From Bacillaceae bacterium IKA-2 (GTDB taxonomy: Bacteria; Bacillota; Bacilli; Bacillales; Anaerobacillaceae): a stretch of DNA of 64,000 bases. Made by a program: the position numbers and the translations under genes. The stretch is from the NCBI GenBank assembly GCA_031761875.1, contig CP134492.1, positions 3,224,001 to 3,288,000 of the forward strand, read 5' to 3'. Below, piece by piece: positions 55,133 through 64,000 of this stretch. The notes below the pieces were generated by a model. The model saw only the letters and a program-made list of their open reading frames with translations. It did no database searches and was not told where the DNA came from. How positions within the stretch are numbered: position 1 is the stretch's first letter; every line of letters begins with the position of its first letter.

Positions 55133-56485
55133 TTAGAAGGGGTAGTCCTCTAAACTGTCTATAAATTGATCGATGCCTTTAAATGTTACTGTTGATCCAC
55201 CACTCGTAACAAAAAAACCATCTTTAGCAATTACTAAACCTTCAAACGAACCTCCCCCAAATGTAACTTTTCCATTTGGGGCATATAAAATGCCAGTTAC
55301 ATGCATCCAGTTAGAAAGAGTAATATCTCCTTTGCTTACTATAATAACGTTATTGAAAGTTTGTGAGCTTGAAAACGAGTAGTTATTATGTGTGAATATT
55401 TTTCGTCCGTTAGCTAAATCCCCCCCTGAAACATAACCATTATCTTCATACCATTGATCAGATTTTACAGGTGGAAGATCATAAATAGGCATATCAAATG
55501 TTGGAACAATGCTTTCTTTAATAAATTTTGATGTAATGTTTGTTGACATACTTGCCGGATGTGTAAAACTGCCTGTATAATAAACCTTCGATTCGTCAGA
55601 AAGCCAAGGTGTCCACCCTAATTCAACATCGCCATCAACATAAATATTTCCATAAATTTTTGCGTCTTTTAAGCGTAAATCACCAGAAACATGAACATCA
55701 CCATATATAGAACGTGTTCCACTCCATAAGCTTAAATTTCCATTCACATATAAAAGACCTGGATTAATGCTTGATCCTAAACCAGCACTACCACTATCAA
55801 AATTTGCGTTGCCATTTATATAAATGTTAGAAATATTACCGAGAGCACCTCCGTTAAGATCGCTGCTATTTAAACTTCCTAGAATAACCATAGTAGCATT
55901 TGGACCATTAATTTGATTGCCTTTAAATAGTAGCTGTGATCCATATACAAAAACGTTCTTATCTAATAGAAAATCATAGAAATCATTGTCTCCCCCACCG
56001 CAATCTGGGTCGTCAATACAAGTTTCCGGATCTTGTGAATTTGGTTGAATATTTATAGTTAGAGGGTCAGGTATATGGTTAACTGCTTCAATAATTGTAT
56101 CTATTTCAAATTCATTATTAAATGCATCAACCAGTACAAAATTAACTTCTAAATCAGTTAAAGGGTCAATATTTACTGAATAATTGCAGTTAACCTCTAT
56201 GGTATTTTGTTTAACTTTAAATTCTTTAAATTCTATTTTATCATTTGCTATATAGTCTTCAAAACAATCAGAATACTTTTTTTGTTGATGGTGCTGTCTC
56301 AGTGTAGTAACAATAATATTTGCTTCTTGTCTTAAATTAACGTGAGACTGCGTTTTATCATTAAATTTTACTGATGTTGTTAAAACTCCGAATGTAACCC
56401 CTGTTACCATTGTTAGAATTACTAACGAGGCCAAGACTTCAATTAACGTAATACCCGACTGCTTCGTTATATATTTCTTAATCAT
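55133..56485 (-). CDS. Large pilin-like protein with bactofilin-like beta-helix
   Basis: 450 residues. The prepilin signal is KQSGITLIEVLASLVILTM (Gly, then Glu5). A region of about 130 residues and a Cys pair (CIDDPDCGGG) lead to a long repetitive domain (about 185-440) with units such as LYVNGNLSLWSG, DVHVSGDLRL, NIYVDGDVEL and GILYAPNGKVTFGGG. These resemble a right-handed beta-helix like bactofilins and the DUF7305 type. It is too large for a shaft pilin, so a tip adhesin or pilus-initiating subunit is the best guess. Confidence 0.75.
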   Translation of the reverse strand: MIKKYITKQSGITLIEVLASLVILTMVTGVTFGVLTTSVKFNDKTQSHVNLRQEANIIVTTLRQHHQQKKYSDCFEDYIANDKIEFKEFKVKQNTIEVNCNYSVNIDPLTDLEVNFVLVDAFNNEFEIDTIIEAVNHIPDPLTINIQPNSQDPETCIDDPDCGGGDNDFYDFLLDKNVFVYGSQLLFKGNQINGPNATMVILGSLNSSDLNGGALGNISNIYINGNANFDSGSAGLGSSINPGLLYVNGNLSLWSGTRSIYGDVHVSGDLRLKDAKIYGNIYVDGDVELGWTPWLSDESKVYYTGSFTHPASMSTNITSKFIKESIVPTFDMPIYDLPPVKSDQWYEDNGYVSGGDLANGRKIFTHNNYSFSSSQTFNNVIIVSKGDITLSNWMHVTGILYAPNGKVTFGGGSFEGLVIAKDGFFVTSGGSTVTFKGIDQFIDSLEDYPF

Positions 56486-56501
56486 TACTATGCCACCACC
56501 T

Positions 56502-56975
56502 TTACTCTGATTTTATATTTAAATATTCATTCAGTTCATTTACAATATCTGAATTCTCACTTTCTATATCATTAATAATTGTTACAATCGAATAAGAAAT
56601 CTTGAGCCCGTTAATATCAATACCATTAATATATTCTATTCTAAACTTTTGTTTTTTTTCTTCTAATTGGCTTGGAATAACTGGATGGAGCTCGTTTAAT
56701 TCATCGTTTAATTCAACCAAAAAATCTGTCTCATTATTTGGACGATCTTCATTACTATTAATTGATTTAGCAATTTGCTTAACAGTTTTTTCAAAATACA
56801 ATTTAGCCATTTCTTCTAATTTAGTTCGTTGAAAACTTTCTTCTGTCTTTTGATATTGAGTTGCACTTGATAGAACGCTAGACATAAGTGGAGGTACTAA
56901 AATTCCAATGATTGTAATTATAAGAAGAACTAAAATTAATGCAATGCCATTTTGATTAATCAATTTTTTTCCCAT
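56502..56975 (-). CDS. PilX-type minor pilin-like protein
   Basis: 157 residues starting MGKKLINQNGIALILVLL. The hydrophobic helix begins after NQNG, but Glu5 is replaced by Leu-type residues, as in PilX/GspK-like tip subunits. Its ATG overlaps the stop of the upstream gene by one base. Confidence 0.75.
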   Translation of the reverse strand: MGKKLINQNGIALILVLLIITIIGILVPPLMSSVLSSATQYQKTEESFQRTKLEEMAKLYFEKTVKQIAKSINSNEDRPNNETDFLVELNDELNELHPVIPSQLEEKKQKFRIEYINGIDINGLKISYSIVTIINDIESENSDIVNELNEYLNIKSE

Positions 56976-57397
56976 TATTCAACCCTCTCATACTCTCTAT
57001 ACCCGTAAACTTCAGTTTCGGGTGTTAGTTCAGGGTTTAATGCAGGATCATCAACAAAAATCTCTACATATAACGTAATTAATTCCAAGTTCTCATCAGT
57101 AGATAATTCAAAATGCCTTATATAATAATCTTTATTATTCATATTAAACAAAGATGTACTGTCATTTATATATTTATAACCTCGATTATCATCTAAACTT
57201 TCCATTTTTAAATCATTAAGTGCTCTTTCGGCCACATTTATTGCTGTCAATTTATCCCCCACTTTTACAGAAAACATCATTGACTGTGAGAAAAAACTTA
57301 AGAAACTCAAAATTACAATACTTAATAGAACAAAAGATGCAAGTATTTCAATTAACGTAAAACCTTTATTTTTTTGACAATACTTGTATACTTGCAT
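56975..57397 (-). CDS. Minor pilin, first gene of the pilus operon
   Basis: About 140 residues from ATG 57397 (GAGGTGAAAATT upstream). The prepilin signal is KNKGFTLIEILASFVLLSIV, with Glu5. The small head resembles PilV/GspI-type minor pilins (AINVAERALNDLKME). First of a run of genes that ends at 44277. Confidence 0.85.
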   Translation of the reverse strand: MQVYKYCQKNKGFTLIEILASFVLLSIVILSFLSFFSQSMMFSVKVGDKLTAINVAERALNDLKMESLDDNRGYKYINDSTSLFNMNNKDYYIRHFELSTDENLELITLYVEIFVDDPALNPELTPETEVYGYREYERVE

Positions 57398-57584
57398 AAT
57401 TTTCACCTCTTATTTTCAAACTATTAATCATAAAGTCTATTGATAATCTCAAATAATAAAAGAAAATAAGAATGTCAGTCTTGATATACTCATTATCCTT
57501 TATTATACATGATTGCCATATTGTTCGATACTCTATTTTAAAGTAGATTCTGTTCATTGTCACTATCGGTCTAAAACTCAAAAA

Positions 57585-57622
57585 AAAAAAGGAACTGAGA
57601 CCCATCTCCCGATTCCTTTTTT
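57585..57622 (-). terminator. Terminator between the 86-residue gene and the pilus operon
   Basis: AAAAGGAA...GAGA pairs with TCTC...TTCCTTTT, followed by ten T on the minus strand. The pilus operon promoter must therefore lie in 57400-57580, which is AT-rich with no motif I would stake on. Confidence 0.85.
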
Positions 57623-57634
57623 ATTTACATACTC

Positions 57635-57895
57635 CTAAACCTCTAATACCCCTCCCCCTTCAATATCTCTTCCACTATCTTGCCCGTGTGTTTCAATACT
57701 TGAAACGGGAGGAGTAGATCCATAGTTCCTCTGATTCACTGTCTCGCTGCAAACGGAACGCGGTGGACGGTTATTTGCTAATGAGACCATATTAAAATCT
57801 GGTAAATAAAATCCACCACTCGTAAAGCTTATTAGAAATAAAGTTAAACAAAAAACTAAAATCATCGAAAAAAGCTTATTTTTTTCGGATTTCAC
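57635..57895 (-). CDS. 86-residue exported peptide of unknown function
   Basis: MKSEKNKLFSMILVFCLTLFLISF is a signal peptide or membrane anchor. The mature part (about 55 residues) is rich in Gly, Ser and Asn, has one Cys, and ends DSGRDIEGGGVLEV. I do not recognise it. The frame is bounded by its own terminator and lies between folC and the pilus genes. The start has only a weak ribosome binding site (GAGGTGAAATCC). Confidence 0.5.
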   Translation of the reverse strand: MKSEKNKLFSMILVFCLTLFLISFTSGGFYLPDFNMVSLANNRPPRSVCSETVNQRNYGSTPPVSSIETHGQDSGRDIEGGGVLEV

Positions 57896-58035
57896 CTCAG
57901 ATCATATAGTTAGGGCATTTGCACTTCCAAATCAAGCTGATTTTACAACATAAATGGGCAACCTCCTATTTTAAAGGAGATTCGAGTGGGTTTCTCATAT
58001 CCGATTCGCAGCTCGTCGCGCCATTGCCATTGTCA

Positions 58036-59310
58036 TTACCTTTTCAAGACAAACTCTCTCAGATAGGTCAAAAAATACAATGAACCTGTGATAACGAAAA
58101 TATCATTGTCTGATAGTTGCTTTAATCTATACGAATATGCTTCAGTAGCGTTTTCAATTACTTTACTATTTCGAAGCGGATACGTTTCATAAACTTGATG
58201 GGGATCCATGACGCGATTGAATGGGAAGCTTGTTAAAATGATTTCTTTAGCTACTTCGGCAAGAGGAGCCAGCATTCCTTTAATATCTTTATCTTTCATA
58301 GCACAAAAAAGAACGTAAATCTGCTTGTTTGGATATGTACTTGTCAATGTATCTGCTAGAGCTTGCATTCCCTCTAGATTATGACCACCATCAAAAATAA
58401 TCACGGGTTTTTGTTGGATTATTTCAATTCGGTTTGCGATTTTTGCTTTTGCTAACCCGTTTCTAATTGCTTGATTATCGATCGGATACTCCTTGGCTAA
58501 ACAATTAAGCGCCATTATTGCTAAACAAGCATTTTCTTGTTGATGCTTCCCGAGCATGCCTGATTTTAGATTTGAATAGTGAATCTGTTGATAGTCAAAT
58601 GTAAACGTATTGGCTGCTTGTTCACAAAAAAAGTCTTCCCCTAATTGATAGAGTTGAGCGTTTTTTTCTGTTGCCTGTTCTTTGAGCACAAAAATTGACT
58701 CATCTTGTTTACAACCAGAAACGATTGCAACCCTTTGTTTAATAATTCCTGCTTTTTCTCGGGCCACAGCCGCAATCGTATCGCCGAGGATATCCATATG
58801 GTCATGTCCGATATTCGTAATAATCGATACAAGCGGGGTAATCACATTTGTTGAGTCAAGTCTACCACCCAGTCCTGTTTCAATAAGGATAATATCGGGA
58901 TGCGTAATTGTCGCGAAATATTGGAATGCAACTGCTGTCAAAAGTTCAAATTCTGTTGGTGGGCCAATGCTAGTTCCAGCTAATTTTTCGCTAATTGGCT
59001 TTAGTTGTTCTATCATTAACGCAAAATCTTGATTTGAAATATCCGAATTGTTAAATTGAATTTTATCATTTATACTTCGGATCGCCGGTGATGTGTAAGT
59101 CCCGACATTGTAACCCGCTTCTCGTAAAATTGATTTTAAATACGTTAAGGTTGAGCCTTTGCCATTTGTACCCGCAATATGAATGGCAGGAATTTTTCTT
59201 TCTGGATGATCAAGCTCTGTTAAAATCGCTTCCATCCGCTCGAGACCTAAACAAATTCCAAATTTAGTAGCTGAAAATACAATTTCACATGCTTCTTCGT
59301 AAGAAATCAA
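58036..59310 (-). CDS. folC: Folylpolyglutamate synthase / dihydrofolate synthase
   Basis: 424 residues; P-loop GTNGKGSTLTYLKS (about 47-60), GLGGRLDSTNV, and the Mur-ligase motif GHDHMDILGDT. It adds glutamate to folates. It lies between valS and the pilus genes, as in B. subtilis where folC is followed by comC. The gap 57896-58035 has nothing recognisable. Confidence 0.96.
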   Translation of the reverse strand: MISYEEACEIVFSATKFGICLGLERMEAILTELDHPERKIPAIHIAGTNGKGSTLTYLKSILREAGYNVGTYTSPAIRSINDKIQFNNSDISNQDFALMIEQLKPISEKLAGTSIGPPTEFELLTAVAFQYFATITHPDIILIETGLGGRLDSTNVITPLVSIITNIGHDHMDILGDTIAAVAREKAGIIKQRVAIVSGCKQDESIFVLKEQATEKNAQLYQLGEDFFCEQAANTFTFDYQQIHYSNLKSGMLGKHQQENACLAIMALNCLAKEYPIDNQAIRNGLAKAKIANRIEIIQQKPVIIFDGGHNLEGMQALADTLTSTYPNKQIYVLFCAMKDKDIKGMLAPLAEVAKEIILTSFPFNRVMDPHQVYETYPLRNSKVIENATEAYSYRLKQLSDNDIFVITGSLYFLTYLREFVLKR

Positions 59311-59576
59311 TGAAATAACTCCTTTGTCGGTGAATCTAGTTGGAAAGTTGGAACGGCTAAAGTTAGCAAGTCAGTTGAAATACATTCTCAAAAAAATTGA
59401 TTTTATCATTTATTTTTAACCTTTTCTTTTTGGTTTCATTTCCAAATTTCCGAATTTCAACCAATTTTTAATCTATTATTTTTTTGAACGCTTCTTAAGT
59501 CTGTTACTATTTGCTAGTGTATAATATGCTTGTTCAATGATCAAGAAAATCTCGATTAAGTAGGTGTGGTACCGAT

Positions 59577-60446
59577 ATGCAAAAAACAGGTTGGCTTATT
59601 TACAACAAAGAAATGGCTCAAATTAATAGCGGCTTTATTAGTTGGTTTATGAGTGAAGCAATTTTATTGAACATCAAGCTGCAACTGGTGATTAAAGAAG
59701 ATTTACATTATGGGATAACTAGTGATCAATTATCTATGCTTCATAATGGAAAAGCAGTTTCTATGCCTGATTTTGCAATTATGCGCAACAATGATCCATT
59801 ATTAACTAAGCAGCTTAATGGGTTAGGAATTAAAGTTTTTAACAATTCACTTGTTTCTCAAATTAGTAATCATAAAGGTCGAACTCATCAATTTTTAGCA
59901 GGAAAGGGTATACCAATGCTTGATACTGTGTTTGTGAGTCGCGAAGAATTTTGTTCGGATTTTGATTTGTTACCGTTTCCTTACCCAGTTGTCATCAAAG
60001 AAGTAGCGGGTCGTGGTGGTAATCAAGTTTACAAAGCTGAGTGTCACAAAGAATTAGCCGATATTTTAGAATGTGTCCAAGCAAAGGAATTGATCATTCA
60101 ACGAATGGGTGATGTGATTGGTCGAGATGTGCGCGTGTTTGTGATTGGCGGCGACATTATCGCAGCGATTCTACGCTCGTCTGATCAAGACTTCCGAGCA
60201 AATTTTTCGTTAGGCGGTACAGCTCAGCTTTACGAACTAAATGAAGCGCAACGGAGCTTAGTTAAGAAGGTTATTGCGGCTTTTAATGGTGAATTAGACT
60301 TTGTCGGGATTGACTTTTTATTTGCCAAGGATGGCTCATTTATCTTTAATGAAATTGAGGATGTGGCGGGTTCACGAACATTATCGGCCAATTCCGATGT
60401 ATTTATTGTTCGACTTTATTTAGAGCATATCTTGCGCAGCGTCTAA
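59577..60446 (+). CDS. ATP-grasp (RimK-like) ligase
   Basis: 289 residues, one of the few plus-strand genes. The ATP-grasp fold is shown by VVIKEVAGRGGNQV (about 135-150), LIIQRMGDVIGRDVRVFVIG, FSLGGTAQL and the metal-binding end IDFLFAKDGSFIFNEIEDVAGS. This family joins amino acids or acts on cofactors; the substrate is unknown. It is divergent from folC across 266 bases and sits in a place where B. subtilis has no such gene. Confidence 0.85.
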   Translation: MQKTGWLIYNKEMAQINSGFISWFMSEAILLNIKLQLVIKEDLHYGITSDQLSMLHNGKAVSMPDFAIMRNNDPLLTKQLNGLGIKVFNNSLVSQISNHKGRTHQFLAGKGIPMLDTVFVSREEFCSDFDLLPFPYPVVIKEVAGRGGNQVYKAECHKELADILECVQAKELIIQRMGDVIGRDVRVFVIGGDIIAAILRSSDQDFRANFSLGGTAQLYELNEAQRSLVKKVIAAFNGELDFVGIDFLFAKDGSFIFNEIEDVAGSRTLSANSDVFIVRLYLEHILRSV

Positions 60447-60457
60447 TATAAAATGGG

Positions 60458-60579
60458 GTTTGGACAGTAAACTGCTTAGTTTGGACAGTAAATCACGTAG
60501 TTTGGCTAATAAAACGAAATTTTGGACAGTAAATCACCTGGTTTGGCTAGTAAAACGAAATTTTCGACGATAAACGAAG
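60458..60579. repeat. Six degenerate tandem repeats of 19-21 bases
   Basis: Units start at 60458, 60479, 60500, 60520, 60541 and 60561. Two kinds alternate: GTTTGGACAGTAAATCAC (21 bases) and GTTTGGCTAGTAAAACGAAA (20 bases). They lie between two convergent genes, just after the plus-strand stop. Confidence 0.85.
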
Positions 60580-60635
60580 TGTTCATTTACACAAAATAAT
60601 CTACATTCCCTTTTCTAGTGCTGGTTTCCATTGAT

Positions 60636-60671
60636 AAAGGGGGCGATTCTTACGAATCGGCCCCCTTTTTT
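60636..60671. terminator. Bidirectional terminator between the ATP-grasp gene and valS
   Basis: GGGGGC-GATTC, loop TTAC, GAATC-GGCCCCC. T-runs: TTTTTT on the plus strand and CTTTATC on the minus strand. It serves the two convergent genes. Confidence 0.92.
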
Positions 60672-60684
60672 CATTATTCCACTA

Positions 60685-63327
60685 TTAATTTTTCAATTCT
60701 GCGATTCTCGCTTGCACAGTTACGCGTTTTTCTAAATAATCTTGCTCTTTTGCTTTTTCTTCCTCAATAACTTTTGCTGGTGCCTTCGCTACAAAACCTT
60801 GATTACTTAGTTTCTTTTGAACTCGCTCTACTTCATTGTCTAAATTCTTTACTTCTTTTTCTAAGCGAGCAATTTCCGCGTCAATATCAAGCAATCCTGC
60901 TAGTGGTAAGTAAAGTTCAACACCTGATAAAATAGAAGACATTGATTTTTCAGGAGCTTGTATGTCCGTCCCTAGCTGTAGCTTTTCTGGATTACAAAAC
61001 TTTTCTAAATAGATGCGTCCTTCTTCAAGGTTACTCAATATACCCGTATCTTTAACTTTAATTAACAATTCAATTTTTTTACTCATCGGAACGTTCAACT
61101 CTGCTCTTGTGTTACGTACTGAACGAATAATCTCCTTTAGTAAATTCATTTTCTTCGTTGCCTCTGGAAAGTCAAATTCTTCATTTCTCTTTGGCCACGG
61201 AGCTACTGTAATCGAATCTCCTTGATGTGGTAAATGTTGCCAAATCTCCTCTGTAATAAACGGCATGAATGGATGTAATAGCTTCATCGTTTGTTCAAGT
61301 ACATGAGCTAAAATAGAACGCGTCGTCTTTTTAGCTTCTTCATCTTCACCGTATAATGGTAGTTTTGCCATTTCAATGTACCAATCACAAAAGTCATCCC
61401 AAATAAAGTTATATAGCAAACGACCAACTTCACCAAATTCATAGACATCAATTAAGCGCGTGACATTAACAATTGTTTCTTGTAGACGCGTTAAAATCCA
61501 CTGATCAGCAATTGATTTTTTACCGGTAAGATCGATTTCATCATACGTTAAGCCATCCATGTTCATAAGCGCAAAACGAGAAGCGTTCCAAATTTTATTT
61601 CCGAAATTCCAAGTTGATTCGACTTTTTCCCAATAAAAACGCAAGTCATTTCCCGGGGAACTGCCTGTCGATAAGAAGAAACGCAGCGAATCAGCGCCGT
61701 ATTTGTCGATGACATCCATTGGATCAACACCGTTACCTAATGATTTACTCATTTTACGACCTTCTGAATCACGAACTAAACCGTGGATCAAAACATCTTC
61801 AAATGGACGTTCACCTGTAAATTCTAACCCTTGAAAAATCATCCGTGCAACCCAGAAGTAGATGATGTCATAGCCAGTTACAAGAACATCCGTTGAATAG
61901 TAACGCTTAAAGTCATCGGCATCTACATCAGGCCAGCCCATTGTCGAAAACGGCCATAAAGCTGATGAGAACCATGTATCTAAGACATCTTCGTCTTGTG
62001 TCCAGTTTTCGCTGTCTTTTGGCTCTTCATGTCCGACATACAATTCGCCTGTTTCGTTGTGATACCAAGCAGGAATCTGATGACCCCACCAAAGCTGGCG
62101 CGATATGCACCAATCTCTAATGTTCTCAATCCAGTGCAAGTATGTTTTTTCAAAGCGTTCTGGAACAAAATTAACTTTTCCCTCACCTTTTTGTAGTTGA
62201 ATCGCTTTTTCTGCTAATGGTCCCATGCTCACAAACCACTGTGTTGAAAGATATGGCTCCACAACAGCACCACTTCGCTCTGAATGTCCAACTGAATGAA
62301 GATGCTCTTCAATTTTGAAAAGAATTCCTGCTTCTTGGAGATCTTTAACGATTTGTTTACGGCATTCAAAGCGGTCTAGACCTTGATACTTACCAGCATT
62401 TTCATTCATCTTTCCTGACTCATCCATCACAAGCACACGTTCTAGATTATGACGATTGCCAATTTCAAAGTCATTCATGTCATGCGCCGGCGTAATTTTT
62501 ACCGCCCCTGAACCAAATTCCATATCAACATAATCATCAGCAACAATCTTAATTTCACGACCTACAATTGGAAGTTTGACTTTTTTACCAATTAAGTGCT
62601 TATAGCGTTCGTCTTTGGGGTGAACGGCAACAGCGGTATCGCCTAGCATTGTTTCAGGGCGAGTTGTAGCAACCTCAATATGCCCTGAACCGTCTGCTAA
62701 CGGATACTTCATATGGTAAAAGCCGCCTTGTACGTCTTTATAAATTACTTCAATATCTGAAATCGCTGTTTTCGTATGCGGATCCCAATTGATGATGTAT
62801 TCACCACGATAAATCAGCCCTTTTTCATACAGCTTAACGAACACTTCTCGAACTGCTTTTGAAAGGCCTTCATCCAATGTAAAGCGTTCACGTGAGTAAT
62901 CGAGAGAAAGGCCCAGTTTTGACCATTGTAGGCGGATGAAGTCAGCGTACTCATGCTTCCAATCCCATGATTTTTCTAAAAATTTCTCCCGACCTAAATC
63001 ATAGCGACTTACTCCCTCCTCGCGAAGCTTTCCTTCAACTTTTGCTTGCGTAGCAATTCCAGCATGATCCATGCCAGGTAGCCATAACGCATTATAGCCT
63101 TGCATTCGCTTAGTACGGACCAAAATATCCTGTAAAGTTGTATCCCATGCATGACCAAGATGCAGTTTTCCCGTTACGTTTGGCGGCGGAATTACGATTG
63201 TATAAGACTCTTTACCTTCCTCACTTTTCGCTTCAAAAAACTTACCTTCTAACCAGTACGGATACCATTTTTCCTCTGTTGCTTGCGGATCATATTTCGT
63301 TGGCATTGAAATTTCTTGATTTGACAT
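60685..63327 (-). CDS. valS: Valyl-tRNA synthetase
   Basis: 880 residues; class I motifs HLGH (in [13 protein letters not shown]) and KMSKS (in [11 protein letters not shown]), the editing domain ([15 protein letters not shown]), and a C-terminal coiled coil (about 815-880). It charges tRNA-Val. A T-box leader precedes it. Confidence 0.98.
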   Translation of the reverse strand: MSNQEISMPTKYDPQATEEKWYPYWLEGKFFEAKSEEGKESYTIVIPPPNVTGKLHLGHAWDTTLQDILVRTKRMQGYNALWLPGMDHAGIATQAKVEGKLREEGVSRYDLGREKFLEKSWDWKHEYADFIRLQWSKLGLSLDYSRERFTLDEGLSKAVREVFVKLYEKGLIYRGEYIINWDPHTKTAISDIEVIYKDVQGGFYHMKYPLADGSGHIEVATTRPETMLGDTAVAVHPKDERYKHLIGKKVKLPIVGREIKIVADDYVDMEFGSGAVKITPAHDMNDFEIGNRHNLERVLVMDESGKMNENAGKYQGLDRFECRKQIVKDLQEAGILFKIEEHLHSVGHSERSGAVVEPYLSTQWFVSMGPLAEKAIQLQKGEGKVNFVPERFEKTYLHWIENIRDWCISRQLWWGHQIPAWYHNETGELYVGHEEPKDSENWTQDEDVLDTWFSSALWPFSTMGWPDVDADDFKRYYSTDVLVTGYDIIYFWVARMIFQGLEFTGERPFEDVLIHGLVRDSEGRKMSKSLGNGVDPMDVIDKYGADSLRFFLSTGSSPGNDLRFYWEKVESTWNFGNKIWNASRFALMNMDGLTYDEIDLTGKKSIADQWILTRLQETIVNVTRLIDVYEFGEVGRLLYNFIWDDFCDWYIEMAKLPLYGEDEEAKKTTRSILAHVLEQTMKLLHPFMPFITEEIWQHLPHQGDSITVAPWPKRNEEFDFPEATKKMNLLKEIIRSVRNTRAELNVPMSKKIELLIKVKDTGILSNLEEGRIYLEKFCNPEKLQLGTDIQAPEKSMSSILSGVELYLPLAGLLDIDAEIARLEKEVKNLDNEVERVQKKLSNQGFVAKAPAKVIEEEKAKEQDYLEKRVTVQARIAELKN

Positions 63328-63409
63328 TTTTAATTTCCTCCTTTGTTTCGGAAGGTACTAGAGCTAGACACCTTTCCAATTTAAACAATCTATATATTTC
63401 CGAAAATAG

Positions 63410-63735
63410 AAAACTCCCTCCATCCTCAAAGGACGAAGAGAGTAAATTCGCGGTACCACCTTTGTTTGCCATCAATTAGAAAAATGGATTCACACTAGTA
63501 ATAGCGAAATCCATGTACGATCAGCAAAAATAAAGTATCTTTTTTGATCGTACAACAAGCTGTGTCAATGGCACACTTGATTGTTTTTAACGGTTATAAA
63601 CCGGCTTCTTCTACTTGGAAAGACTATGCTTGTCGCCTCTTTAGACGCTTGCCTTAGTTTTTCTGATACTCTCACATTTTAATTCCTAAAGTGTAATAGC
63701 GGTTCAAAGAAGCTGCTCCAGGGTGACTTTCCATC
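63410..63735 (-). promoter_or_regulatory. T-box leader of valS
   Basis: On the minus strand the T-box AAAGGTGGTACCGCG lies at 63449-63463. It is followed by a 13-bp terminator stem (ACTCTCTTCGTCC with GGATGGAGGGAGT) and TTTT at 63409-63443. Upstream stems include GTACGATCA/TGATCGTAC (63515-63553) and ATGGATT/AAATCCAT (63482-63513). Uncharged tRNA-Val would bind and prevent termination. I could not fix the specifier codon by eye. Confidence 0.92.
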
Positions 63736-63785
63736 TTTAGCTCCGAAAAAATCTCTCAGCAATGTTACTGTTAAAGGATGTCAAA

Positions 63786-63947
63786 ATGTTCGATAAACAA
63801 AACAGTCGAATTTCTTCGTTGGCTCTGTTTATCGTTTTTAAACACGCACTTTTTGTAACAATGATTTTTCTCTCTGCTGGTATTACAGATGTACTCTTCC
63901 CAATCTCAGCATATTTATATTTAATTGCATTCGAAAGCTTAGTATGA
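63786..63947 (+). CDS. Possible 53-residue membrane peptide
   Basis: MFDKQNSRISSLALFIVFKHALF... with two hydrophobic stretches. It starts at ATG 63786 after AAAGGATG. Unknown family. The region (63736-64000) shows nothing else, and the frame could be chance. Confidence 0.25.
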   Translation: MFDKQNSRISSLALFIVFKHALFVTMIFLSAGITDVLFPISAYLYLIAFESLV

Positions 63948-64000
63948 TGCTCTTCACAAAATTAGTAATCATTGTTGTCAAGTTTTTCAACGAGGCTATG

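Noticed and set aside
57366-57605. Frame of 79 codons before the first pilin gene
   Set aside because: Overlaps the pilin start and the upstream terminator and has no ribosome binding site.

Overview
The window reads as the chromosome of a low-GC, endospore-forming member of the Bacillaceae. The gene set valS, folC, spoIIB, maf, radC, mreBCD, minCD, spoIVFA-spoIVFB, rplU-prp-rpmA follows the Bacillus order. A Tat-exported redox operon and a full type IV pilus locus suggest a relative of the anaerobic or alkaliphilic bacilli (for example Anaerobacillus-like); genus is inference. Nearly all genes are on the minus strand, so transcription runs from high to low coordinates.

Left part, 1-29,700 (accessory and metabolic). 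Positions 1-2,672 hold a tatA, iron-sulfur protein, rhodanese lipoprotein and Tat-signal enzyme operon cut by the window edge, probably anaerobic respiration of a sulfur or similar compound. Then come a methyl-accepting chemotaxis protein, an AddA/AddB-like helicase-nuclease pair, a tiny Asn-rich protein and a PAS-GGDEF-EAL protein. Positions 14,210-20,772 are a nested wreck. A DUF429 gene is split by an IS21-family element, whose istA is in turn split by three overlapping tyrosine recombinase genes of the RIT (recombinase in trio) type. Excising both layers in thought restores both reading frames exactly. Next are an atypical response regulator and the phosphate uptake operon pstS-pstC-pstA-pstB-phoU, with a phased array of PhoP boxes. 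At 27,076-28,942 an IS110-family element sits inside a short palindromic repeat.

Right part, 30,000-63,730 (conserved core). The rpmA-prp-rplU operon has an L21 leader. It is followed by an RNase E/G gene, the sporulation protease pair spoIVFA-spoIVFB, minD-minC-mreD-mreC-mreB, radC, maf, aspA, spoIIB, a 13-kb type IV pilus locus occupying the place where B. subtilis has comC, folC, an ATP-grasp gene (plus strand), and valS with a T-box leader.

Two interspersed palindromic repeat families run through the intergenic spaces. One is AT-rich, about 80-120 bp, with five copies. The other is a REP-like 13-mer, GGTGYCWGRCACC, next to TGTGAA...TTCACA.

The most striking signal is in the IS110 element. 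The non-coding stretch downstream of its transposase can fold into a stem with an internal loop. One side of that loop carries GGTGCC and the other GTGTCAG, which are what a bridge RNA would need to recognise the very repeat (GGTGCCTGACACC) into which the element is inserted.
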